Source: Triticum aestivum (lineage: Eukaryota; Streptophyta; Magnoliopsida; Poales; Poaceae). From it: a stretch of 64,000 nucleotides of DNA. A program made the position numbers and the translations under genes. The notes under the pieces are model-generated. The model was not told the origin of the DNA. It searched no databases and saw only the letters and a program-made list of their open reading frames with translations. Positions 24,520 through 36,707 of the stretch are shown piece by piece (position 1 is the first letter of the stretch; every line of letters starts with the position of its first letter). The stretch is taken from NCBI RefSeq assembly GCF_018294505.1, contig NC_057814.1:35538943-35602942 (forward strand). Reading direction: 5' to 3'.

Positions 24520-25180
24520 GCGTGCAAATTAGGAGCAGTAGTAGACAATTTTTGAGATAATATAGCCAATCTGCCAGCCTTGTGGTGGTTCTCCTGGGTC
24601 ATGTGTTTTCTCCTCTTGTTTGCAATTAGGGACCATTACCTGTGCAAATTAGTACCTATGCTTGCCAATTTCCCAATATTCTCTATCCAAGCTGTCAGCC
24701 TTTGTGATTGATCTGGTGGTCTGTGTGTTTTCGCGCTGCTATGTGCAACAAGAAACCCTTGTTTGTGCAGTTTAGAACCAATGCTTGCCAATTTTTTGCA
24801 TTATAGTGTACCCAATCTGCCAGCCTTGTGGTGGATGTGGTGGTCCACGTGTTTTTATTCGGCTGTGTGGAAATAGAGATCATCACTTGTGCAAATTAGT
24901 ACCAATGGTTGACAATTGTCCAATATAGTCTACTGATTTTTCTACCAGCCTTTGTGCTGGATCTGGTTGTTCGTGTGTTTTTCCCTTGCTGTGTGCAACT
25001 GGGGCCTCTTGATTGTGCAAATTAGTATCAATGCTTACCAATTTTTCAATATGGTCTACCCGAATCTGCAGTCTTTGTTGTGGATGTGGTTGTTCATGTG
25101 TTTTCACCTGATGTGTGCAAATAGGGACCCTTATTTGTGCAAATCAGTACCAATGCTTGCCAATTTCCAATATATTATAC
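24520..25180 (+). repeat. Six diverged tandem copies of a ~122-bp unit
   Basis: The phrase TGTGCAAATTAGTACCAATG or close variants recurs at about 24522, 24641, 24764, 24889, 25014 and 25136, a spacing of 119-125 bp. Each unit also has AATCTGCCAGCCTTGTGGTG, a GTGTGTTTTC block and TGTGCAAC. The copies are strongly diverged. They fill the putative leader intron of the Ulp1-like gene and share the TTGCAC-type word with other parts of this locus. Confidence 0.8.
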
Positions 25181-28100
25181 TCAATTGTTTTGCTGAATAT
25201 ATTTTCCTGTTGGCTATGCATTTTTTGTTTGTCCCTGTTGCACAAGTTATCATAATGAGCTTGTTGCCTTTAGTTAACTATTTTCTACCTAGTTATTACT
25301 TTCCACAGTTAAACTTAGTTGGCTTATATGATGTCCAGTTTGCACAAGGTTGACTGCCTAGTTGGTTGCATCACTGTAGTAGTTGGTTGTCCACACGTTT
25401 TATAGTTGGTTGTCCACATGTTTTCTGCAGATCAAAGCAACCTTCTATGATTTCTCTAGTTTGTTTCCGCATCTTCTAACTATGTTTTCTTTTGTTGTAT
25501 TTCCTCCCGCAGGGCAAAAATGGTTATAATAGGAGGAGATGCGGATGGCAATGAAGAAGATGTATTTTTTTCACTTTTTTCTGTGTTTTTGAGTTGTTTT
25601 CAACTTATGCATGTATGTTAATGTCCTTTTTTCATGTTTTCTTTTTGGTTGCTTAATCAGCGTTCTGGAAGTCAGTCGCTTCGCCGGAACTCGAAGCGTC
25701 CTGCTAATCGTCAGCCACGACCTGCGCGGAGTGTTGAGCAGGGAGAGGATGTTGAGGTAAGTGGCATGCTGATGACACAAGCCCATTTTTCGGTTTTGTT
25801 TGGGTCATATAACATTTTTTTGTTTTTTCCCATGCTCATGTTTTTTAATTTTTTCTTAGGATGCTAATCAGTTCCGTGTTGTAAAGCGGACTAGACGTGC
25901 AGCACATGGAAAGGGAGCTGAGTCATCTTCTAGGGTAAGTAAATTCTCGAATATAAGTGTTTCTCGCTTTTTAGACGCTGATGAAATTATGCAGCAGTTC
26001 GCACCACTATTTTTGTTTTTAGTTTGTCAATAACAACCTTTGTAGTTGACATCTCTAGTCATCTTGATCTAAATACAGTTGACATTAGTTGGCATCTTGT
26101 AGTTGACAAGTTGGCATCTTTTATAGTTGACATCACTTGTTAATTTTTTGTGCAGGCAGCAGTTGCTGGAGGAGCTGTCACATCTTCCGCAGCAGATGCT
26201 GAGGTATGTGGTTTTTTTGTGTGTTTATGAGCTATTGAACAGTTCCTTGCAAACCTTTTTTTAGTTGTTGTTATCTTGTTGCAATATCATTTCTTATTGT
26301 TGCACATCCGCTAGAACTTTTTGTAGTTGCCAGGTCTCGTATTTTTTCTTAGTTTTTTTTAAGGTTGCACACTGGCAGTCTTGCAGTTATCCTCATGAGC
26401 TTTATTAGTTGCACAAATACATCATATTAGTTGGCATTATCCATTTTATGAATATATAGCTTATTCCAATACTGATCCAAATGATGATTGCTAGTTTTTT
26501 TCATTCTTGTTTTTTCTCTTGTGTTTAATGTTTCCTTAATGTTTTATCTTCTCATCAACAGGCCAGCGGTGAAGGAGTTTAGGTGGCTGCAGGGGAAGAT
26601 GTGGAGCGACCATCACAAGCGGGCAGGATAAAGGCATCACCAGCGCAGTTTGCAAATTTCAACGCCTCTCTAACCCCACTACAGAAGTCAGAGCTAGTTT
26701 CGAGGTTGTTCGGGGGGCTATTGAACTTATCAGACACACTTCCACCGGACCTCACTAAGTTCCTGGTGCAGTCCTACCAGCCACAGACCTCTGAAATGGT
26801 TTTCCCAGGAAGGGGAAGGATCCGTGTCGATGCTGACAGTGTTCAGAGGGTATTTGATCTCCCAAACAGGGGTCAAAAAGTCAGATATTTAGTTGACAAG
26901 GATGCCACTAGGAGATTCAGACAGGCTTTCAACATAACTGGAAATTCTCATCCCCAGATCACTACATGGCTCAAGATGATTCAGGATATGGCTGGAAGAA
27001 CGGATGACACATTCTTTATGGCCTGGCTTGCGGTTGCCTTCAGCACTTTTCTAGCACCAACCACGGCCTTGAAGCTCAGCCCAAAGTGTTACGGACTTGT
27101 GCTAGATCATCAAATGCTCAAGAACACAAACATTTGTCTCTTTGTAGCAGAACACATTAATGAAGCTTTCCGGAACATGGACCAGGAGAAGCAAACTGTC
27201 TGCTGCTGCTTGTATCACTTGATGGTTAGTGAAAACGACCACTTCCATCTGTTCTTGTTCTTCTGTGCAGTTATAGTTTGCTGAAATACTCATAACAATA
27301 ACTGAACTTGGCTTTTCCTTTGTTGGGTCTGGTGCAGATACTATACCTTGATGCGCTCGTACATGACATCCCAGTAAGCAACTGCGCGATACGATCGAAT
27401 GCATGGGATAGTACTCTAATTGCCGAGGTGATCAAGAAGGATACTATCTCTCTGTGTTCGGCAAATTACAAGTGAGTTCTCTTTGTTTTTTTTCAACAGT
27501 GTCTTCTTTTTATGTTCTTTTGATGTCTGGTCACTTTTTGGGAAATTGCACAAAAAACTGTCATCAGTTGGCACAACAATGCATGTAGTTGCAAAGCTTG
27601 TAGCTTTAAGTTTGGCATCTGCACACATGTTCATTTTAAATTGGCACACCATGTTTTTTAAGTTGCACGGTTTTACTAATCTTGTGCACAGATGTGTGGC
27701 ATCAGTTGGTAGAAAAAAAATTAGGTGCCATGTGGGTTGCACAGTGTTTGTGTCTTTGTTCAGTTGCATATATGTATAATCGAATTGTCTACCCCAGTAT
27801 CTTGTTGTAGTTGCACAGGTTATAATGTTTGGTTTCGTTCAACACACAAATCTGTTTTGATAACCTTGTTCTTTTCATTTTCTCTTTTTTACATCAGCTT
27901 AAAGAGGAGTATAGAGTCACGGAGCAGACACCACTGTTTGGTGGAATTTTGCAAGCTGAAGCATTCGTGGCACCCAAGGTACCAATAACCTACAATCCGC
28001 AGGTTAGTGTTTTGCATACAGAAATTTGTACCACTTACCAACATTTTCTTTTGGCTGGGATGTATGTTCAGTTGCACATGTATAACTTTTGTAGTTGCGA

Positions 28101-28599
28101 GAATACAGGATTCAGTTGGCTGGGATGTATGTTCAGTTGCACATATAAGCTTCTGTAGTTGCACATGTTCTTTGGACAGTCAAAGTGTTCATTTGCAACC
28201 ATTGACATCAAGTTGGCAGAATGCATGTTTTTAGTTTGTGCCACAGTGCATGTGTAGTTGGCTAGAATCATGTTTTTAGTTGGCCAGAAAGTGTGTCTTA
28301 GTCGGTTTTTGCTTATCACATCATGATCAGTTACAGACATTTTACTTTTTAATTTTTTTTCTAACTGAATCAGTACAGAATCTTTTTTTTTGTTGATGCA
28401 GAAAAAGGCAAAGATTGCGAAAGTGGTCAATGACCTGTGCAAGGCTGTAACTGAACAGGTTGGCATCTTCATTGAAGCAGTTGCCAAGATCGATGAGGAG
28501 GAACCGGATATTGATCCTTACGTACAGCAGCCATCAATGCGAACCGGGCCGTCACGCCGTGCTCCAAAAAGAAAGAGATGGGGGTCAACTATACAAGAA

Positions 28600-29060
28600 G
28601 AAGAGTTTGTTGAGGAGGAGTCAAAAGAAGATGAGGAAATGGAAGCAGCGATAGACATTGACGATGACGAGGACACAGATGCAGATGAATCAGAGGAGGA
28701 GGACAAGGAGGAGGATGACAAAGAAGAAGATGCAGAGGAGGAGGAGGAGGAGGATGAGGAAGAGGAGGAGGAGGAGGAGGAGGACAAAGAAGAAGAGGAC
28801 AAAGGAGAGGAGGAGGACAAGGAAGAAGATAGTGAGGCAGAGAAGGAGGAAGAAGAAGATGAGGCCAAAGAGGGGGACGGGGACAAAGGTGCAACAGTTG
28901 ATGGCAGTGAGAGGGGAGAAGACAAAGGCGCGGCAGTTGATGGCAGTGAGAGGGAAGAAGACGACGATGAAGAAGACGAGGATGGTTATGGTGATGATAA
29001 AGGGGGATCCAATGGAGGCAGCGACAGCAGTGATGATGATGATGACAACGCCCCTGGTTT
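28600..29060 (+). repeat. Acidic low-complexity tract inside the Ulp1-like gene
   Basis: Imperfect GAGGAGGA/GAAGAAGA triplet repeats encode a run of Glu/Asp with scattered Lys. The tract includes a tandemly duplicated segment (KGATVDGSERGED and KGAAVDGSEREED). The antisense Ser-rich and mixed-frame products over this region are by-products of the repeat and not genes. Confidence 0.9.
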
Positions 29061-30569
29061 TGGTGGTACAGGCGGCAACACATCCAGGAGGACTAGCACT
29101 TCTGCCACCCCTGCCAGCAGCAGCAATTCATTGAGTAGCAGGAGCACACTACAGATGTTGATTGACAAAACTTGCTGGAAAGACAAGGATTTGCCGAAGT
29201 CAAAGAAAAATGACGAAGCAGAGTCTCAGGGCAGCATTGATATGTTCAAGCTCTGCAACTTGAAGCCAGCTTTGCCAACCACATTTCCCGTGCCAGATTT
29301 TAGCGACCAAGATATGTGTGAGAAGATCAACTTTACCATTGAAAAGAGCCTGTTCTTATCAAGTGATGCTGAAAAGAATCAAATTGATATGGAGGAAGTA
29401 GGAAAGGGTCTTGACTGGGTTCATTCAAAGGAAAAATACAAGGAATATTTGAAGCAGCTTCCAGACCTAAGCTCTAGCAAGAGCAAGGCAGCATCCATGG
29501 AAAACCCTCACATGGTCCAGAAGCGTAAAGCAGTTTCAATGAAGAAGAATCTGCAGTTGCCACAAACCAAGGAGAAGATGGTGAGTGCAGATGCTGAAAT
29601 AAATATGGTCGAGGAAGCTGTGCTTCAAACTGATATGCCAACTGTAGTGAGCAGAGAGCCAACCACCATCACAGGAGTTCAACAGATCAAGGGGAAGACT
29701 CCCCTTTCAACAGTCCCACCAAAACCACCTAAGCAGCAAAAGATTGTCAAGTTTGCCAGGGGCACAAAGGGGGAACAAGCCGCAAAAGGTTTGAGGTTCA
29801 GAGACGCGAGAGAACTGCGTGCCGCAGGCATTGATGCAGGGGTGGCAAGTTCTGCTAGGTTGCTGCCAACTCAGGCTGGAAAGATGCCAACTACAGATAC
29901 CAGTGTGCCAACTGATGTGTCAGTTAGCAGCGTGGTCATAGTCAAAACCACCACAGCTGCTCAGGAAGGCACCACTGCAACTGCAAGCCCCAAGGTGCCT
30001 ACTCATAGAGATGCTTCAATGCCAAACACAAAAGGAGGTGATCCTACTACCAAAGTGTCGTCCGCAAGAGCTAGCACACAGCAGCCAAGCAAGCCTGCAT
30101 CACCAAGAGCTGACTTTCAGCAACCATTAACACAAGAGGAGGTGTTCAATATTATAAGTAGGTGCAAGCCTCCAAGGCCACCAACTACAACACTATTGCG
30201 AACCAAGTCAGTGAATGATGCACCCGTGTTTGTGCCGCAAGGAGATGCCCTGGTCCTTGAACCCATACGAAGATCAAAGTCTTATCATGGTGAAGGGTTC
30301 TGCGATGCACCATCTTTTGACCTCGGCATAGATGGTGATGCTCCAGCACCTGCTCCAGCAGCAGAAACAGCGGAAGCCAGTGTGATTTGCATTGATGAGT
30401 GTGAGTTGGACCTAGCAGCTGTGAATGAGGGATGCGCTGCTGCTGATGCTGGCAAGGCAATAGCTCAAGAGCTAGATGTTGGATCACCAGAGAATTGCCA
30501 CACCCCGATATGCGCAGAACCAGAAGTTGGCACGAGTAGTTCTTCGGGACCACCTCTTGCACGAAGACA

Positions 30570-30632
30570 GAGGAGGGTAGTAAGGCCCGCAACATCTCAA
30601 AGGGTAGTAAGGCCCGCAACATCTCAAAGGTC
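30570..30632 (+). repeat. 27-bp coding tandem duplication
   Basis: AGGGTAGTAAGGCCCGCAAC... occurs twice in a row without visible change, duplicating the peptide RVVRPATSQ in the Ulp1-like protein just before the peptidase exons. Lack of divergence suggests recent slippage. Confidence 0.85.
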
Positions 30633-31918
30633 TCCATTCATTGACTACAACAAGAAGAAGACGTTCAGCTCCAATGAGGCAGTGAACAAGATTTACGCTG
30701 CCCTCTTGTATTGGGTCAGGCATCACGCAGGAGCAAATGATGAAGCTACCAGGTAAACTAACTCCCCACAGCCTACATACATATCTTTTTCAGTTGCACA
30801 GGACCAGCCACTTAGTTGCACAGAAAGCATAGCATGTTGCACAGAACAGGGCTTTTAGTTGCACACTTTTCTGTTTCAATTTCATCCACTTTTTTTTGCT
30901 GCTGTGACCCTTCGAGCTAACTTGTCTTTTTATTTCTTTCAAAAAAAATTCAGCCCTGAGATAATCAGGTTTGGTGCTTTCTACATTTCTTTAAAGGAGT
31001 TAGTTGATTCGATGAAGCTGGTTCAATGGCTGTGAAAAATTGTTATTGAGACTGGAATCTTACACATCATGGATAACTTACCAGAAGGGTCAAAGAAGGT
31101 TGTTATGCCACTGAGGTTTTCTGTAAGTTTTTCCAAAACCTTCTTTACCCTCATCTTTGTTCTGTAGCACTTTTTTGTTGACCAATTGAGGGAGGTCTTT
31201 CATCTACTAAGGAGTTTGAGGCATGCTTTATAATCTCTGCAGACGAATTTACAGCAAGGGATCCACAACGTGAATGAGATAAACAAGAAGTTTGATTACA
31301 AGAACCGTCTCGACAAGACAGACTTGGTGAGTGCTGTGCCCACATGATCCATCTCTTTTTAGTTGGCACCCACAGCATGTTCAGTTGCACATGACACATC
31401 TGTTAGTTGGCACATACTTGTTGCAACCTGTTTTTAACTTGACCAAGTCTTTTACTGTTTTTCTTAGCTACAGCCTGTATCTGTGTCTGAAATCGTTCAT
31501 GCTTGCAGGTCATGCTGCCAGTGCTCGAGTGTGCTGATGTAACCGATAAGGAGGGAGGGAGGCATTATTGGGTCTTCAATGTCAACTTGAGGGACGGACG
31601 CTTCGAAGTTCTTGACTCAAACAGGACGCTGGACAACATTGAGCTGATGACCACCGCCTCTACCATCGCGGGGGCAGTATGCCTGCTATGGAGGAAGCAT
31701 TACCCAAAGTTCAACATCGAGCACTTCCACATTATTGACATTGACGTACCGAAGCAGCTCGGCAAGTAAGACAATAAGCATGGCATTCTTCTCAATTTCT
31801 TACCATCATTTTGTAGTTTTTAAATTTTTCTACATGTGCAATCTTTAGTTTTTTAAGACACAGTACTAGTCTGCAATCTGTTTATCATTTTTATGAGTTT
31901 CTAATGGATTATCTAGCC

Positions 31919-32017
31919 AGTTGCAGAGTGGCACATAAGTAGTTGCACACTGGCACATAAGCAGTTGCACAGTGGCACATAAGCAGTTGCATAGTAGAAC
32001 ATAAGCAGTTGCACAGA
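31919..32017. repeat. 22-bp minisatellite in the last intron of the Ulp1-like gene
   Basis: About four and a half copies of a unit like AGCAGTTGCACAGTGGCACA, each containing the AGTTGCAC word found throughout this locus. It lies in the intron just before the exon that carries the catalytic cysteine. Confidence 0.85.
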
Positions 32018-32833
32018 GTGCATTATCTTTATTGGTTTTAATTTTATGAGACAAATTTTCTTTTTTGCCCATCGCAGTAATGAGTGTGGGCTGTTCGCAC
32101 TGCTTAACACCACCGAGTGGAACGGTAGCCAACTGCCCAACTACGAACCCAAGGAAGTACTCAACATCAGGAAGAAGCTGGCATATGATTGGGTCACCAG
32201 CGTGCACAACACCACCCCATGGAGGAAGTTGCTGAGATATGACAAGGACTAGGTTAGTACTCTTTTTCTTTCTCTGCTCCATGAAGAAAGTTGCTGGTTT
32301 GCACAATTTTTAAGCAGATTTTGTAGTTGCACACTAGTAGTAATTCCGTTTGCAACTCAATACCATCACTTTTGTTGATACATTAGGAGCACTGGACATA
32401 CAATTGTTCAACAACTAAATATTTAACCAGTTGCCAACAACCAACTGGCACAAATAGCAACCTTTTTTACACAGTGCATGAACTAATTCAAGGAGCATAA
32501 ATTAGATAAAGATAAATCATAGATGCTAAATGTGTCCACTTGGTCCCAACATTGCTAAAAAAACATCATTCTTTTCCTTTTTTGTCCCAAAGTTACAAAC
32601 GATGAAACAGAATCACAGTAGCCTGAGTGGACACACACCAGCAGTGTGCTCTGTAGATTGGCACTGGCTGCATTTGTTTTTCTTCTTTGGGTGTAGCTCC
32701 AGCGCCGATTTGTATCGTCGACTCTTTGCCCTACCCTTTGTAGTAGACCTTGGAGGATCCCTGGGCACAAAATCATCAGAAGCTTGTGCAGGGGATGCAG
32801 CCTCCAACGGGGCAGTAGGATCATCATGATCAC

Positions 32834-33741
32834 CTGTGTAATAATCATATAAAAAGTTTAGTATTTTTTTGTTGTGCAATCAGCACTGATGTTCTCTGCA
32901 ACCACACAGCCCATGATGTGCAACTAACTGGTTGCTGTGTGCAAGTTAAGTTGAAAAAAACACCTGTAGTAGCACGGCCCGTCATGGTACTTGGATTGTA
33001 ATCATCTATGGGCATAACAGGAAAAACAAGTTAGATTTTTAGCTTGATCCTCAAACTAACACAGTGCACGCAACTAGGCAGCATGTTCTGTGCAACTGGG
33101 CACTATGATATGTGCAACTAAAGTCACACACCCTAATTTTGTTGGGAGTCGGGGAAGGTATTTACCTGGGTGATGAGCCCCCTGAGTCCTGCCTGTAGGT
33201 CCATTGGGAGTAGCACGCAGGGCACTGCTAGTTGGGCCAGGCGGGGGAGGAGGTCTTTGAGAGTTGGCATCACCTATAGCCAGAACAGGACAAACAAGTT
33301 AGTTGTGTTATCTTTGATGCTCGAACTAACACAGCGTGCGCAACTAGGTAGCCTGTTCTGTGCAACTGAGCACCATGATGTGTGCAACTGGAGTTACAGA
33401 CCTAGTTTGATGGGGAGTTGGGGCAGGTAATTACCTGGACGATGAGCCCCCTGAGTGATGCCTGTAGGGCCATTGGGAGGAGCACGCGGGGGAGGAGGTG
33501 GCGGAGGATGCCGTGTACAGCCAGGAGGTGGAGGAGGTCCTTGAGGGTTAACATCACCTATATCCAAAATAGGAAAAACAAGTTAGTTGTGTTATCTTGA
33601 TGCTTGAACTAACACAGCATGCGCAACTAGGCAGCCTGCTCTGTGCAACTGGGAACCATGATGTGTGTAATTGGGGCACAATGATGTGTGCAACTGAAGT
33701 TACACACCTAGTTAGATCAGGAGTTGGGGCAGGTAATTACC
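32834..33741 (-). repeat. Tandemly duplicated mini-exon/intron units in the transposase gene
   Basis: Three donor regions (about 33741, 33435 and 33166 on the minus strand) share the exon end CAGGGGGCTCATC and a GTAA(T/A)TACC donor. Each is followed by an intron with the same GTGCAACT...GCGCAACTAGGCAGC series, and a fourth intron (32834-32963 side) is partly similar. The duplicated exons encode proline-rich peptides of the type NPQGPPPPPG...GAHRPG, all in the same phase, so adding units keeps the frame. Confidence 0.85.
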
Positions 33742-34550
33742 TGGATGATGAGCCCCCTGATTGTTGCCTGGAGGTGGAGGAGGTCCTCGAGGGTTGCCAT
33801 CATCTGATGGCCCCGTGGCAGCAGTCGGTTTTTTCTTTTTCTTGGACTTGTTCAGGTGGCCGATCTCGGTACGTGTTGCGTGCATATGCTTGTAACAATA
33901 GCTTGTGCTGGATCAGAACCACTCGCAAACTTTGCTAGTTTCCGAAAATCGTATATCATGTTCCTCCCCTTATCTGCTTCTTAGATTGAGGAGGCATTTC
34001 ATCCGGTTGCTCATAACCCGTCCCTGGCGCACTAGGTACAGCATTAGGTGTCCACCGTCTTAGCAGGTACCTTTCCGGTATGACATCAACTCCAATATGG
34101 GTGAACACCTTGAGGATGTGGCAACAAAGGATGCCGTCCTTGTCCATTTTACAGCACTCACACAAATAGGAACCCTCCTCCACCCTTGCCTGCACCAAGT
34201 AGTTTCGAGAACCATATTTGGCAACAAATTCCTGGTTCGGTCTGAGCTCAAATATATCAGCACCAACTTGGAATGCATTATAACGTCCAATCAGCTCAAA
34301 CTCTTCTCTGAACTTGCGGTAAAGGTCCCTAGTATAGGTTTTGTAAGCTTGCTTCTCTATTGGGAAGTTGGACCATAGCTCAATCTCAAGGTGTTCTGTC
34401 CTGTAATCATTGCAGCCTTCCTTGGCAAGGATGTGGTTCTGGATTTTTTCATATGGCTTGACGAAGTTCAGCATTGAGTTGTGTGGGTTCACATATCTTT
34501 TTAGGACGGCGTTGAACCCCTCACTACGCTGTGTAGACTGTAGGAAGGGC

Positions 34551-36707
34551 TGTAGGGTAACGCAGCAGAAAACAATAATTTTCTGACCTACGCACCAGCC
34601 CAGGACCACTATGGAGACTGCATACAAGGTTCGATCTTTTTCGTTACCGACTCGTAGCGCAGCGGGAAGTAGAGTCGATGACGATCGGCGGTGCAGATCC
34701 CCGCAGCTAGGATTTACAACCTCCCAACCGCGAGGATGTATACCCTCATCTGCTCCTCAGACAGCCCTCTGGGAGGCGGTCGAACAGTCGCCCGGACGGT
34801 GTCGCGGACAGCCCTTCGGGAGGACCTTCGAAACTCGAACGGTCACTCGGACAGCCCTTCGGGAGGACCTTCGAAACTCGGACGGTCACACGGACAGCCC
34901 TTCGGGAGGCACTCACGAACTAAGACCGAAACTACGATCTCTCTACAAAGTTGCACACATACGGTGTCATCTATCCGGCAGGGCTTCGCCGTCCAGAACT
35001 AGTTCCCATCGGAACCCAGACAGCCTTTCGGCTCTACGAAACTATTTCGCTGGGAGGGAGAGAGAAGCCAGATCATGCATGGCACTTGTATGTGAGAAGG
35101 GATGATCCTTTAGGCAGCCCCCTCCACCCCTATTTATAGGCCAAGCCCAAGGGTGGCTTCTCCAAGAAGCCAAGGGGGGAAATACCAAAAAGGCCCTCAA
35201 GGTGGCTTCTCCAAGAAGCCAAGCAAAAAGCACTTTCACTATTCATGACGACATTTTTCAGCGTCCGTTCGAACTGAAAATATTTATGTGGGCTCAGAAC
35301 ATTTCCAGTACCCACTAAAATAATTTTCAACGCGTTCCGAAACAATTTCGGTTTAGTGATTTTCATCTGCGAAAAGCAAACAAGAATGCGTTTTCACTAT
35401 TCATGAAGACAATTTTTCGCGTCCACTAAATCCGAGAATATTTCTGTGGGTCTTAGAATAATTCCAGTACCCACTAAAATGATTTTGGATTCGTTCTGAA
35501 ACAATTTCAGATTAGTGAATTTCATCTGCGAAAACAGCCAAAGCGGTACCGGCAGCTCCGAAACATTTTCGGTTTTTATTTCTGAAAATTCCAAAAAGTT
35601 TCCAGAATGATTCTGGCACCCTCCAAGAATTATCAGGCATGTGCCAAAACCATTTTGACTTAATGGCATACCCCGAAACAACTTTTTCGGTTTCACCGAA
35701 ACTCATCCGGTGACCTCTCTCTGCGGAACTTTTCCGCTGTCCGAAACTTTTTCGGTGATTTTCTCTCAGACTCCTTGTCTAGTATTCAGCAGATAGATGA
35801 CCCTTAAGCGTGTGACCCTATAGGTTTGGTGAAGTATAGACATGACCCGGAACCCCTTCCGATCAATGATCAACATCGGAGCCGTGGACACCCATATTGA
35901 CCCCTATACCCACACGAATGAATATTCGAGTGAACCTCCAGTTGCAGTGAGCTATTCCTGTTGCTTCGCGATATGTTACAAATACCCGAGGTGAGACATG
36001 TTGGCATTCCCGTGGATCAACAACTTGTCCACTATGCTAGTTACCTCGTTACCGGTATTGTTCTCTTTTCTCGTTTTTGTGTTCCGGCATCCCCGTGATC
36101 AAATCACAAAGTGTCTGGCCAGACGATGATGGATACCGTAACACCGAGAGGGCCCGAGTATATCTCTCCATCGTCGGAGGAGCAAATCCCAATCTCGAGC
36201 TATCAAGTTACTTAACACTTTCCCATGAACCCGTAAGCCGCCGTAATAACCATCCAGTTACGGATGACGTTTAACAAACCCTAAAGTTCATGAAGCAAGC
36301 ATGAAGAAACTCGATACTCTCATGGTCTAAGGAATTATGCAAACATTAACTATCTCTGTGTTATAAACCATTAACTTGTGACGAATGTATCTCATAGCAT
36401 AACATCAATTCGGGTCGATTCAACACAAATGTCCTTCCTGACATTGTGCCCTCAAAGTTGCTTGGCATAGACATGCCCATGATTGGGAAAACATAATCAT
36501 CATGCAACACTTGAGCTAGTCTTAGAGGCACGACTAGGAATACAATTTATTGTTTATTATTCCACACGTGCATATGGGTTCTCCCCAGAGCCTTTATGGA
36601 TATACGGGCCCGGGAACCACAGCAGTTATAGCATGGAACATAAACATAATATGAACTCGGAGATAAATAATATCATTTATTATTGCCTCTAGGGCATATC
36701 TCCTACA
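34551..36707 (-). repeat. 3' LTR of the 9.6 kb copia element
   Basis: Nearly identical to 41981-44154. It includes a short tandem array of a ~50-bp unit with ACAGCCCTTCGGGAGG (about 34765-34915), two copies of GGTGGCTTCTCCAAGAAGCC, and many CCGAAA...TTTCGG palindromes at 35560-35760. Short open frames in it recur in the other LTR and are not genes. Confidence 0.9.

Larger units (their letters stand above)
25513..32252 (+). pseudogene. Mutator-associated Ulp1/C48-like SUMO protease gene, 12 exons, with internal stops
   Basis: Exons inferred from GT/AG sites and frame: 25513-25561 (ATG 25520), 25661-25756, 25860-25934, 26156-26203, 26562-27224, 27338-27471, 27898-28002, 28402-30752, 30954-31122, 31243-31326, 31509-31765, 32078-32252. 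The 26562 exon resembles the plant-mobile-domain-like amino part of such proteins (LPPDLTKFLVQSYQPQ, GRIRVDADSVQRVFDLP). The 28402 exon holds a basic RRAPKRKR patch and a Glu/Asp run. The last exons form the peptidase: His in RHYWVFNVN, Asp in EVLDSN, then QLGNNECG with oxyanion Gln and catalytic Cys. The known role of the fold is to cleave SUMO-like conjugates. Defects: TAG at 26580, TGA at 31033 and a phase mismatch between exons six and seven. Ulp1 genes in Mutator-like elements are known (Kaonashi-type). Confidence 0.8.

Noticed and set aside
28518..29083. Antisense Ser-rich and Leu/Pro/His-rich frames over the acidic exon
   Set aside because: They are the reverse and shifted readings of the GAG/GAA triplet repeat coding the Glu/Asp tract on the plus strand.
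31919..32017. CRISPR-like array
   Set aside because: Units are directly adjacent with no unique spacers, lie in an intron of a plant transposon gene, and are an ordinary minisatellite.
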